NCBI GenBank assembly: GCA_050298535.1
Contig: JBNKUI010000022.1
Coordinates: forward strand, 186,001 to 250,000
DNA from: JABDMH01 sp050298535
GTDB lineage: Bacteria > Bacteroidota > Bacteroidia > Chitinophagales > Saprospiraceae
Length of the DNA stretch: 64,000 nt
Reading direction: 5' to 3'
In this document: one piece after another, positions 28,401-36,537 of the stretch
How positions within the stretch are numbered: the first letter of the stretch is position 1
Layout of the letters: the number at the start of each line of letters is the position of its first letter
Program-made: the position numbers and the translations under genes
The notes under the pieces: model-generated
Database searches by the model: none
What the model was told of the DNA's origin: nothing
The model's input: the letters and a program-made list of their open reading frames with translations, nothing else

Positions 28401-28794
28401 CCCGCACTTTATTTGAAATCAGTATGGCTCCTGCACATCCCAATGACTCCACTCTGGAGGCGATGTTGACACTGTTGCCAATGATATCGGATTCAGTCAT
28501 CATCACATCTCCTAAATGAATGCCTATGCGTAGGGGTATAGACGAATCCTGCTGCAGCATTTCTTGTAGTCTGATTGCACATAAGACGGAGTCAGCCGCG
28601 CTTTCAAAAATACTTAGCGTTCCATCTCCGTGATATTGAATCACTTTCCCTCCAAATTCCTTATGGGTGCTTTCTATTGCCGATCGATGACGTTGACGCA
28701 CTTCTAGCGCTGCAGACTCACTCTGCTGCATTAGCTTCGTATATCCGACGATGTCGGTAAACATGATAGATACTAGTTTGCGTGAGTAGGTCAT
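25471..28794 (-). CDS. fusion regulator: class III cyclase - AraC HTH - STAND ATPase - TPR (paralogue A)
   Basis: A 1107-residue cytosolic protein without signal or membrane helices. Cyclase domain (5-180): metal Asp D14 (FTDIVGY) and D57 (YHGDG), D103 in ESDIIG, N110 and R114 in VNIASR; the adenine-reading Lys of adenylate cyclases is Gln53. AraC-type double helix-turn-helix (about 195-300): YSRPQLYRKLQAIKGMSPSDYIREIRLQKA and TGFNNLSYFSKVFQERFG. STAND/COG3903-like ATPase: Walker A GPGGTGKT near 335, Walker B LLILDNFEHV near 410, winged-helix part DGEPRFFMLETLKTFGQ. TPRs from about 700 to 1060. Its ATG overlaps the TGA of paralogue B. Likely a signal-integrating transcription factor whose DNA binding is gated by ATP and protein partners; cyclase activity is uncertain. 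Confidence 0.88.
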   Translation of the reverse strand: MTYSRKLVSIMFTDIVGYTKLMQQSESAALEVRQRHRSAIESTHKEFGGKVIQYHGDGTLSIFESAADSVLCAIRLQEMLQQDSSIPLRIGIHLGDVMMTESDIIGNSVNIASRVESLGCAGAILISNKVREEITNQEIPSKWLGTYHFKNDEVPRDIYAIAKNTLYIPSPEDLSGKLEIPDRNSDSITSKDASLESSLKEIILAHLSDTNFSVTTLCKEVGYSRPQLYRKLQAIKGMSPSDYIREIRLQKAAELLRNQAGNVSEIAFKTGFNNLSYFSKVFQERFGNSPSEFSKNQNKTTTSSAALTQLVGRQEEIGEIFNIIEETRLLTLTGPGGTGKTRLALELMHRIGPLFKDGVHFIQLAPVVDYQQVPPKIAQVLKLQQDPTKDTMDLIIESINLQETLLILDNFEHVLEGAEYVSALLLECPNLKIISTSRTVLNILGEQEYSVPQLALPDTGRTYTLEELGHVHSIQLFLDRVKNVKPTFQFSDENKDAIEQICIGLDGLPLALELAAARIKIFSPEALLRRLNNNLDILKSNAPKQPDRHRTLRNAIDWSYGLLAPEEKTLFRRLSIFSGGCTIDAAEEICFEEYLPNFDIIDVLVSLVDKSLLQRGDQEDGEPRFFMLETLKTFGQDKLEKSLEKEQIARQYAAYYTELLEDSDRHLTGPEQKDWLNQIDIELDNIRAVMTWFEKQGKSYEGLSFAVSFWRFWAIRTMMREGSDWFQRMLEIPCEETASIIRCKALNAYGVLFGLTQRVLNALSIFEQSLEMARSLKYEEGIAQALKYVSWIHYFQCNFATYEKHASEALALHKRLGNTRDIASIYNNSGNKLRLEANLSEALIMHENAANLMKDLGDMRGYAYNLCGLAWLYCFLGDHIKSTNTAETAVEILNKIDDKQLIAFGNTILAFNYCYLKKYEQAVDLVELAIPLWQKSGNKYGNVMCDIVRGMAFLKTGKYDEFDIIFSKYNEGLIETIDKTFQFWEKQLRSKWLQLTGSIENARLLTSKNLKNLLDSGIKLVLPDELELMASIYSKSGDNDPAVQLFSYAQKLRADYQMPVPPIWKEEHDELMLAIRKGHSDVDFENNWKKGQDYSEKNIKDLVSTIK

Positions 28795-31700
28795 GATGTC
28801 TTGAGATTGATATTACTCTTAGTTACACCTGATGCACGCACTTCAGTAATCAGTTGATTAATATTAGCGTCTGGATTTCCTCCCTCCGCAATGGACTGTA
28901 ATTTCGGATCTATTTGAGATTTAATTTGTACCAGAAAAGATTGGAATACTTTAGGAAGTGGCAACTCTAATTGTTTGCGATAATAGCAAGCGGCATTAAA
29001 GAATTTGCTGGCTAATAGATGTTGATCGCTTTGCTGCAACAGGTGACACATTAATTCCAGCGCCTGTGGGAGATAGATATTTAATCCTTCTTTTATAATA
29101 ACCTCAAGATTATTTAGACTGAGCTCCAATGCATCTTCCAGATTTCCACTCATGCATAATAATTTTGCATAGGTCATGTGGACAGAAGGTCCATGCATGC
29201 CCGCATAGGCTTCTGTTCGGGAAGTTAATTCTTCGAGTGTTTCCTTTATGCCATCCAGCTCGTTCCGATTCATTTTTATTTCGGAGGAAATTACATCGGT
29301 CCAGTAGTATCCAAGATGGGTCCCAATCCTGCTCCAAATATTTCTTGCCTGTTGTAGATTATCCAACGCCTGATCACATTGGTCATTAAAATATTGATAT
29401 ACCCCCTTCATTGTTAGGCACCAAGCAATCAGTTGATCATCAGAAAGATCCATAAGGATTTCCATAGCCTCATTAATTTGACTCAACGCACCCTCCATTC
29501 GACCATAATGAACATTGCACATCACTTCATTGGTCAATGCGAAGGCATATCCTCTGACGTCTCCTACTTCGAGTCGAAGATCCTTGCTTTTTCTGTAATA
29601 ATCGATGGATCGCTTGTAGTCTCCTTTCCAGAAGCTAAGCCAGGCCAAATTATTCAGGCTCACGGCGATACCTCTTTTATTGTCTAATTTTTGATAGATG
29701 GCTAATGCTTTTCGACTTCGGTCCTCACCCTTGTCAACAGTAGGAACCAAAACATAGGCCCACCCCAAATGATTGAGTGCCTCTCCTGCCAGCCGATCGT
29801 ATGATTTTTTACTGGCAATTTGGTAGGATAATTCTAGCGTCTCAATGGAATCATGCCAGTTTTGAGTCAAGGACATCATAATACCATACGCATTCATGGC
29901 AATACATCGCGATTCGGTTTCCAGGTCGTCGGGTGCTTTTTGCAAGAATCGATCTAGCCACTGAACACCTTCCCGCATCATCGATCGAATGACCCAGTAT
30001 CTCCAGATATAACTGCAAATTTCCAACCCCACTTCCACTTTATTGTCCCGGTCAGAAAGTGAGAGAAGTGATCGGATATTGTCGAGCTCCAGCTCCACCT
30101 GGTTTAATACTTCTTTGACATTACCTCGGGTAAATTGGGGTGGCTTGTTGGATAGAAATTGTCGAAAATAATTCGTGTATCGTGTGACTATGGTTTCTTT
30201 TTCATTAGAAGCTTCCAGTTTTTCCAGGCCGAAAGCCCGTAAGGTTTCCAGCATAAAAAAACGGGGTTCCCCATCTTCCTGCTCGACCTGGTAGATAAGA
30301 CTTTTATCCACCAGGCTACTCACATGATCAATTAAGGCCAGATTATCCCTATATCCCTCAAAGCACACATCTTCAGCAGATTCAAGGGTGGAGCCTCCCC
30401 CGAAAACGGAAAGTCTGCGGAAAAGCGTTTGCTCCTCGGGCTGCAATAGATTGTAACTCCAGTCAATCGCTGTGCGAATCGTCTTGTGTCGATCCGGATG
30501 CGTGGAGGCATTGGTGCTTAAAATGTCCAGGCTGGAAGAAATACGTTTCCACAGAGACTGTGGAGAAAAGATCTTAATGCGGGCGGCTGCCAATTCTATG
30601 GCTAATGGCAATCCATCAAGCCTCTGGCAAATGGCAATGATGGACGCCTTATTTTCATCGGTAATCACAAAGTTTGGCTTGACAGCCTGAGCACGCTCCA
30701 CTAAAAGTTTTACGGACGGAACCTCCATCAAATCTTCAATCTCGTAGGCATAATGCTCCTCTGGAGTTGCCAATTGTGATACCGGAAATTCGCGTTCGCC
30801 CGGGATTGCCAGAGCCACACGACTCGTCACTAGAATTGTGAGGTGATCACATCGCAGCAAGAGTTCACCCACATCTGCTGCTGCGGCCATCACATGTTCG
30901 AAATTATCCAGTAGTAGCAGCATTTTTTGCCCCCCTATGAAGTCAGTGATAATTTCCAGCGTATCCTTGAGGGTATTCTGTTTAATCTTTAAAATCTGCA
31001 CGATCTTGGGAAGTACTCCAGAAGCTTCAGTAATAGGGGCCAACTGGACAACATGAAAACCATCCGGGTAGTTCGAACCCATTTCATTGATGACCTGTAA
31101 GGCAAGACGTGTCTTCCCCGTTCCTCCTGGACCTGTTAGGGTCAACATTCTCGAATTTTCCAATAAATCCCCAATAGATTCAATTTCACGCTCACGACCA
31201 ATAAGTGAATTGAGCGTGCTTCTTACATTAGGAATTACCTTCTTTTTGGCAAACGCGGAGGGCACCGTCCCAAATCGTTCTTGAAAAACTTTGCTGAAAT
31301 ACGAGAGGTTATTGAAGCCGGTCTTGTACGCGATCTCCGATACATTCCCTGCTTTCAGTTCTAGTAATCGGGACGCTTCTTTCAGACGAATCTCGCGAAT
31401 ATAATCTGAGGGTGAGAGTCCGTGTAAAGCCTGGAGTTTACGGTACAACTGAGGTCGACTATACCCTACTTTTTTGCAAAGTACAGTGACGGAAAATTCA
31501 GGATCGTCAAGAAATTCCATGATAACCTGTCGCACCAGGCTATCAAAATCCTCGTCAGAACTTACTGATTGATCAGATGATGTTGCATCTTGAATTGCAT
31601 GCTCCTGAAGTTGGTCTTCTGCTAATTTTCCTGAGATCCGATTGATATCAGGTCGGGCAATACCCTTTTCAATCACGGCATAAACTTCACGTTTTCGTCC

Positions 31701-32156
31701 ATCATTTTTAAAATGGAAACTACCCAGTAATTCCAGCGATATATTCTGGTTGCTGATTTCTTCCCGTATCTGATTAGAAATAAGGATGGTACCAGATTGC
31801 CCCAATGATTCGATTCTCGAGGTGATGTTCACACTATTCCCAATGATGTCTGACTCAGTAATGAGGACATCACCCAGGTGAATGCCAATACGCAACGGAA
31901 TAGCAGGTTCCTTTGAGAATTCCCGTTGCATCTCAATGGCACAAAGCACACACTCGATAGTACTGTCGAAAATACTCAGTGAACCATCTCCATAGTACTG
32001 AATGACCTTACCGTTTCTTTTTTTGTGAAATGCTTCGATCACATGCCGATGGCGGGTTCTGATTTCTACTGCTGTAGATTCACTCTCTTGCATCAATTTC
32101 GTGTAACCGACAATGTCGGTAAACATGATGGATACCAATTTGCGTGAGAATGCCAT
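28791..32156 (-). CDS. fusion regulator: class III cyclase - AraC HTH - STAND ATPase - TPR (paralogue B)
   Basis: A 1121-residue paralogue in the middle of the tandem row. Same order: cyclase with FTDIVGY, IQYYGDG (Gln at the Lys position), ESDIIGNSVNITSR; AraC HTH with YSRPQLYRKLQALHGLSPSDYIRE and TGFNNLSYFSKVFQERFG; ATPase with Walker A GPGGTGKT near 345 and MLLLLDNFEHV; TPR array with repeated LNHLGWAY, LNNLAWLSFWKGDY units. It is clearly closer to paralogue C than to A (for example both have SSLVDKSLIYQV and MREG.QWLDR). The stop overlaps the start of A by ATGA and its start lies 12 bases after C, so the three are one transcript. Confidence 0.88.
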   Translation of the reverse strand: MAFSRKLVSIMFTDIVGYTKLMQESESTAVEIRTRHRHVIEAFHKKRNGKVIQYYGDGSLSIFDSTIECVLCAIEMQREFSKEPAIPLRIGIHLGDVLITESDIIGNSVNITSRIESLGQSGTILISNQIREEISNQNISLELLGSFHFKNDGRKREVYAVIEKGIARPDINRISGKLAEDQLQEHAIQDATSSDQSVSSDEDFDSLVRQVIMEFLDDPEFSVTVLCKKVGYSRPQLYRKLQALHGLSPSDYIREIRLKEASRLLELKAGNVSEIAYKTGFNNLSYFSKVFQERFGTVPSAFAKKKVIPNVRSTLNSLIGREREIESIGDLLENSRMLTLTGPGGTGKTRLALQVINEMGSNYPDGFHVVQLAPITEASGVLPKIVQILKIKQNTLKDTLEIITDFIGGQKMLLLLDNFEHVMAAAADVGELLLRCDHLTILVTSRVALAIPGEREFPVSQLATPEEHYAYEIEDLMEVPSVKLLVERAQAVKPNFVITDENKASIIAICQRLDGLPLAIELAAARIKIFSPQSLWKRISSSLDILSTNASTHPDRHKTIRTAIDWSYNLLQPEEQTLFRRLSVFGGGSTLESAEDVCFEGYRDNLALIDHVSSLVDKSLIYQVEQEDGEPRFFMLETLRAFGLEKLEASNEKETIVTRYTNYFRQFLSNKPPQFTRGNVKEVLNQVELELDNIRSLLSLSDRDNKVEVGLEICSYIWRYWVIRSMMREGVQWLDRFLQKAPDDLETESRCIAMNAYGIMMSLTQNWHDSIETLELSYQIASKKSYDRLAGEALNHLGWAYVLVPTVDKGEDRSRKALAIYQKLDNKRGIAVSLNNLAWLSFWKGDYKRSIDYYRKSKDLRLEVGDVRGYAFALTNEVMCNVHYGRMEGALSQINEAMEILMDLSDDQLIAWCLTMKGVYQYFNDQCDQALDNLQQARNIWSRIGTHLGYYWTDVISSEIKMNRNELDGIKETLEELTSRTEAYAGMHGPSVHMTYAKLLCMSGNLEDALELSLNNLEVIIKEGLNIYLPQALELMCHLLQQSDQHLLASKFFNAACYYRKQLELPLPKVFQSFLVQIKSQIDPKLQSIAEGGNPDANINQLITEVRASGVTKSNINLKTS

Positions 32157-32168
32157 TAATTAATTCGA

Positions 32169-35100
32169 TTACTGAGTGTCATCAAAAATAAGAGATTTCA
32201 ACTCGATAATAAGATCATGAATTTCTGATTCACCTTCAAGAGAATGCTGACTTTCTACTAATTCATCCTGTACCCTCTCAAATTTGTTTTCAATTTTAGT
32301 GATCATTGGTTTGTACACTTTTGGTAAGGGCATGTCTAATTTAGTTCTGTATGCTCGTGCATTTGCAAATATCGTCGATGCAAATTGATATAGATTTTTC
32401 TCCAGTAATAAGAGCGACATTAGTTCCAGTGCTTGTGGAAAATATATCAGTAATTTTCTTTGATAAATAAATTCTATATTTTTCAAGCAGGTTTTTAATG
32501 CTTCATCCAGATTGCCTGAAACATAGAGAAATTTAGCATATGCAAGATATACAGAAGGTGATTGCATCCCTGCATAGGATTCAGTCCTGGATATGACGCC
32601 ATCTAATAGTTCTTGCACCCCTTCCAAATCATTTTGATCCAATCTAATTTCTGAAGAAATAACATCGGTCCAGAAGTAACCTACCGGCGTGCCAATTCGA
32701 CTCCAGATTTTTCGGGCTTCTGCCAGATAGTTCAGTGCTTCATCGATTTTTCCATTAAAGTAATAATACACACCCTGCATGGTAGTAGCCCATGCGATTA
32801 GCTGGTCATCTGAAAGGTCTATAAGAATATCCAGCGCTTCACTAATTTGGCTTAGTACCCCATCAAAACGGCCAAAGTGAATCTTGCACATAGCCTCATT
32901 CGTCAGAGCATAAGCATATCCTCGAATGTCACCAATTTCCAGTCGGAGCTGTTTGCTTTCCTCAAAATCACGCATAGCTTGGGTATAATCAGCAGTCCAA
33001 AAACCGAACCATGCGAGATTATTGAGACTGACTGCAATACCTCTTTTATTTCCGCAGCTACGATTAATTTCCAGGGCTTTTGTATTGCGATCTATTACCA
33101 TATCGATGATAGGTACAAGGAGGTAGGCCCATCCAAGATGATTGAGTGCTTCACCTGCCAGGTGATCGTATCCCTGTTCATGAGATATTTTATACGAACC
33201 TTCCAAAGCCTCAATAGCATCACGCCAGTTTTGCGTTAGTGACATCATGATACCGTACGCATTCATAGCAACACAGCGCTCTTTCGATACCAAATTTTCA
33301 GGTGCATGGTTCAAGATCCGATCTAACCACTGCGTGCCTTCTCGCATCATCGATCGAATCACCCAGTATCTCCAAATATAACTGCCAATTTTCAGGCCAA
33401 TGTCAATCCTTCCTGTCCTATCAGCATACGCGAGGAGCGAACGGATATTATCAAGTTCGAGTTCGACTTCATCCAGTGCTTCCTTCACATTGCCCTTGGT
33501 CAGCTCCACAGGTTTGTCCTCGAGCAAATGCAGGAAGTAAGCAATATATCTTGACATAACCGCCTCCTTTTCCTGCGATGCTTCCAATTTTTCCAGACCA
33601 AAGGCCCGGAGCGTTTCCAGCATAAAGAATCGGGGCTCACCATCTTCCTGATCCACCTGATAAATAAGACTCTTGTCCACCAGGCTGCTCATATGATCTA
33701 AAAAAGCCAGATTGTCCCTATAACCTTCAAAGCAAACATCTTCCGCAGATTCCAATGTACATCCGCCAGCAAACACCGAAAGTCTTCTAAATAATGTTTG
33801 TTCTTCGGGTTGAAGCAAATTATAACTCCAGTCAATAGCCGTCCGAAGTGTCTTGTGCCGGTCAGGATGGCTCGGGGCACTGGAGCTCAGAATATCGAGA
33901 CTGGATGATATCCTCTTGCAAAGTGCCTGAGGAGAAAAGATTTTAATACGAGCGGCTGCCAATTCAAGTGCCAGTGGCAATCCATCCAGGCGTTGACAAA
34001 TAGAAATAACCGCTTCTTTGTTCTCTTCGGTAAGTGAAAAGTTGGGCTTTACGGACTGTGCACGATCAATCAGAAGCCCAACGGCTGGAATCTTTGTCAA
34101 CTCCTCAAGTGTATACTCCCTATTTGTATCAGGTGTCCCAAGTTGTCGTACCGGAAATTCGCGTTCTCCTGCTATAGACAATGCAATACGGCTGGTGACC
34201 ATAATAGTCAATTGAGGACATTCCAACAGCAACTCATGGATTTCAGTAGCAGCATCCAACACATGTTCGAAATTGTCCAGCAAAATCAGCACTTTTTGAT
34301 CCCGGATAGACTCTATGATAGATACCCGCGTTTCTTTCGAAGCATTCTGCTTTATTTTAAGTATCTGTGCTATTTTAGGAATAACACCAGAGACTTCACT
34401 AACTGGTGCCAGCTGAATGACAAAAAAGCCACCTGGATACCGGGAGTTTACTCGCTCCAGCACCTTCATCGAGAGCCTGGTTTTTCCTGTGCCTCCGGTT
34501 CCCGTAAGCGTCAGGAGTCTATTTCGCTCCAGAAGATTCGCTATGGCTTCGATCTCTTCCTTACGACCAATGAAGGTGTCGAGCGTACTTTTTAGGGTAA
34601 ATCGATTGGAAGTATCTTTCCCATACGCGGAAGGTTGTTGACCAAATCGCTCCTGAAATACCTTACTGAAATATGAAAGATTGTTGAATCCTGTCTTGTA
34701 GGCGATTTCAGAAACATTGCCGGTTTTTTGATCCAATAGTTTTGCAGCCTCCTGCAAGCGCACTTCCCGTATGTAGTCTGAGGGTGAAAGACTATAAAGA
34801 GCCTGTAGTTTTCGATATAATTGAGGTCGACTACAGCCAATCTTTTTACAAAGTACGGGTACTGAAAAATCAGGATCATCCAAATGCTGTAATATGATCT
34901 TCCTTACTTCTTCACCAAAGTCTTCATCTGCATTCTCGGAAACAGATGGCAAATCAGTGGTGGGACCAATTGTTTCATTTTCTAACTTACCTGTAATCTT
35001 GTTTTTGTCTGGAAGTAGAAGGCCCTTTTCCACTACCGCGTATATGTCACGTTTCTTGTCATCATTCTTAAAATGGAATGTCCCCAGGAAATCCAACGCA

Positions 35101-35516
35101 ATATTGTGATTGCTAATCTGTTCTCTGATTTGATTCGATATAAGAACTGTGCCCGGTTGTGCCATTGATTCTATTCTGGATGTAATATTGACGCTGTTGC
35201 CAATAATATCAGATTCCGTGATGAGGACATCACCTAGATGAAGTCCAATCCGTAAGGGTATGAATGGTTCCTTTGAAAGCTCAATCTGAATGTCTACCGC
35301 ACATTTTACACTTTCGATGGCACTGTCAAAGATGCTCAGAGATCCATCGCCATAATACTGTATAAGCTTGCCCTGGTATTTTTGATGAAGTTGTTCAATG
35401 ACTCCGCGGTGGCGGGTCCTGATTTCTACCGCAGCTGACTCACTCTCCTGCATCAACTTTGTATACCCGACAATGTCAGTGAACATGATGGATACTAGTT
35501 TGCGAGAGTACGACAT
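32169..35516 (-). CDS. fusion regulator: class III cyclase - AraC HTH - STAND ATPase - TPR (paralogue C)
   Basis: A 1115-residue paralogue and the first gene of the row. Cyclase with FTDIVGY, LIQYYGDG, ESDIIGNSVNITSR; AraC HTH with CSRPQLYRKLQALYSLSPSDYIRE; ATPase with Walker A GTGGTGKT near 342 and VLILLDNFEHV; TPR array to about 1070 and an acidic tail. The HTH recognition helix differs from B by Cys for Tyr at one place only, so the DNA targets may overlap. An inverted repeat upstream (35603-35637) is a candidate control site. Function as for A, by inference. Confidence 0.88.
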   Translation of the reverse strand: MSYSRKLVSIMFTDIVGYTKLMQESESAAVEIRTRHRGVIEQLHQKYQGKLIQYYGDGSLSIFDSAIESVKCAVDIQIELSKEPFIPLRIGLHLGDVLITESDIIGNSVNITSRIESMAQPGTVLISNQIREQISNHNIALDFLGTFHFKNDDKKRDIYAVVEKGLLLPDKNKITGKLENETIGPTTDLPSVSENADEDFGEEVRKIILQHLDDPDFSVPVLCKKIGCSRPQLYRKLQALYSLSPSDYIREVRLQEAAKLLDQKTGNVSEIAYKTGFNNLSYFSKVFQERFGQQPSAYGKDTSNRFTLKSTLDTFIGRKEEIEAIANLLERNRLLTLTGTGGTGKTRLSMKVLERVNSRYPGGFFVIQLAPVSEVSGVIPKIAQILKIKQNASKETRVSIIESIRDQKVLILLDNFEHVLDAATEIHELLLECPQLTIMVTSRIALSIAGEREFPVRQLGTPDTNREYTLEELTKIPAVGLLIDRAQSVKPNFSLTEENKEAVISICQRLDGLPLALELAAARIKIFSPQALCKRISSSLDILSSSAPSHPDRHKTLRTAIDWSYNLLQPEEQTLFRRLSVFAGGCTLESAEDVCFEGYRDNLAFLDHMSSLVDKSLIYQVDQEDGEPRFFMLETLRAFGLEKLEASQEKEAVMSRYIAYFLHLLEDKPVELTKGNVKEALDEVELELDNIRSLLAYADRTGRIDIGLKIGSYIWRYWVIRSMMREGTQWLDRILNHAPENLVSKERCVAMNAYGIMMSLTQNWRDAIEALEGSYKISHEQGYDHLAGEALNHLGWAYLLVPIIDMVIDRNTKALEINRSCGNKRGIAVSLNNLAWFGFWTADYTQAMRDFEESKQLRLEIGDIRGYAYALTNEAMCKIHFGRFDGVLSQISEALDILIDLSDDQLIAWATTMQGVYYYFNGKIDEALNYLAEARKIWSRIGTPVGYFWTDVISSEIRLDQNDLEGVQELLDGVISRTESYAGMQSPSVYLAYAKFLYVSGNLDEALKTCLKNIEFIYQRKLLIYFPQALELMSLLLLEKNLYQFASTIFANARAYRTKLDMPLPKVYKPMITKIENKFERVQDELVESQHSLEGESEIHDLIIELKSLIFDDTQ

Positions 35517-35602
35517 GTTTCCTTGATACGATTTTTGGGACTCCTGCCTAAAAGCGCATCCAGTATGTATCGCCGATGACTATAGAATCCACACCCATTT
35601 CA

Positions 35603-35637
35603 TAATAGGAATATTTGTCTACTATAGTGTCCTATTA
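35603..35637 (-). promoter_or_regulatory. inverted repeat upstream of the tandem cyclase/AraC operon
   Basis: TAATAGGA at 35603-35610 pairs with TCCTATTA at 35630-35637. It lies about 87 bases before the start codon of paralogue C in the spacer to the methyltransferase gene, a suitable place for an operator. Autoregulation by the AraC domains is a guess. Confidence 0.35.
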
Positions 35638-35712
35638 GGGTCAAAATGTTATTGCTTGAGAGGGGAAACTGTGTAAAACAATGCTTTACATGAGGGTAAC
35701 TAATACCGTACC

Positions 35713-36492
35713 TTAGATTCCTTGTTTTTCCCCTATTATCGTAATCCCATCCCGCATAGTGGAAGGAATAATCTTCTCCGATCTGGAAAAGAGCCAATGA
35801 ATGGGAGTCTGATGATTGTTGAAATAGTTTTTCATGTGGATGGATTGCACACGAAACCCCGCCCTGCTAAGCATATCCTGCAATTCACTTCGGGTGTATT
35901 CGCGGAAGTGACCCATTTTCGAGGGCTGTAAGAGGTCGTAGGGGTTTTTGCCAAGCATCATTCGGATGCGTTTGTGTATGGCTGCTGCATTAGGTGTCTG
36001 AATGACAATGCTACCCCCCGCCACCAGTGCCTTCTGAAATCTTTTCAATACTTCATCAGGTGGTGTATAAAGGTGTTCTATCACTTCACAAAAGACGATC
36101 AGGTCATACGCTGATTGAGACAGGGCCCAGGCTTTCTGCGTATTATTAAGATCTTGCTGTATATGCATTTCGTGGGGTCGGGGAGGAGCCACCGGATTGG
36201 GAAAGCCCAATGTGTCCACGGTAGCATTGGGGAAAGATTTGCGGATCAACACGGTCTGAAAGGAAGGTCCAATATCCAGTATTCGTACGTTTCGTTGGAT
36301 ATCCCCGCCCATCATTTGATAAATAGTCTGTAGGAGAAACTGATACCGGTATTGATGAAATTCAATGTATTTGAGACTCTTTTCAGATTGTTTCGGAAAG
36401 CTCTCCCTTATTTGTTGGATCGTGATAAACGTTTGTGACATGCTTTCCTTGACGTGCTGTTTTATTGCTTTGTTCTGAACAAAGCTACTCAT
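35713..36492 (-). CDS. SAM-dependent methyltransferase, class I
   Basis: A 259-residue methyltransferase of the Methyltransf_11/23 kind. The SAM-binding motif I is VRILDIGPSFQTVLIRK near 85, an acidic end of strand 2 is replaced by DTLGFP, motif post-II is LIVFCEVIEHLYTPPDEVL with the HL pair, and GGSIVIQTPNAAAI is motif III. The C-terminal part FREYTRSELQDMLSRAGF is typical of small-molecule or lipid/sugar methylases. The protein has an extra N-terminal helical stretch of about 60 residues (HVKESMSQTFITIQQIRES). Substrate unknown. No coupling to neighbours. Confidence 0.85.
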   Translation of the reverse strand: MSSFVQNKAIKQHVKESMSQTFITIQQIRESFPKQSEKSLKYIEFHQYRYQFLLQTIYQMMGGDIQRNVRILDIGPSFQTVLIRKSFPNATVDTLGFPNPVAPPRPHEMHIQQDLNNTQKAWALSQSAYDLIVFCEVIEHLYTPPDEVLKRFQKALVAGGSIVIQTPNAAAIHKRIRMMLGKNPYDLLQPSKMGHFREYTRSELQDMLSRAGFRVQSIHMKNYFNNHQTPIHWLFSRSEKIIPSTMRDGITIIGEKQGI

Positions 36493-36537
36493 TAACGGGG
36501 AGACCCGGGCCAGGCTTTCACAAGCAGGTGAAATACC

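Noticed and set aside
34143..34595. 150-codon plus-strand ORF opposite cyclase paralogue C
   Set aside because: Antisense shadow of the ATPase region, with no plausible product.
25471..35516. Avs/STAND antiphage defence interpretation of the tandem ATPases
   Set aside because: The proteins have cyclase and AraC domains and no nuclease, protease or other effector; neighbouring genes are not defence genes. Regulation is more likely.
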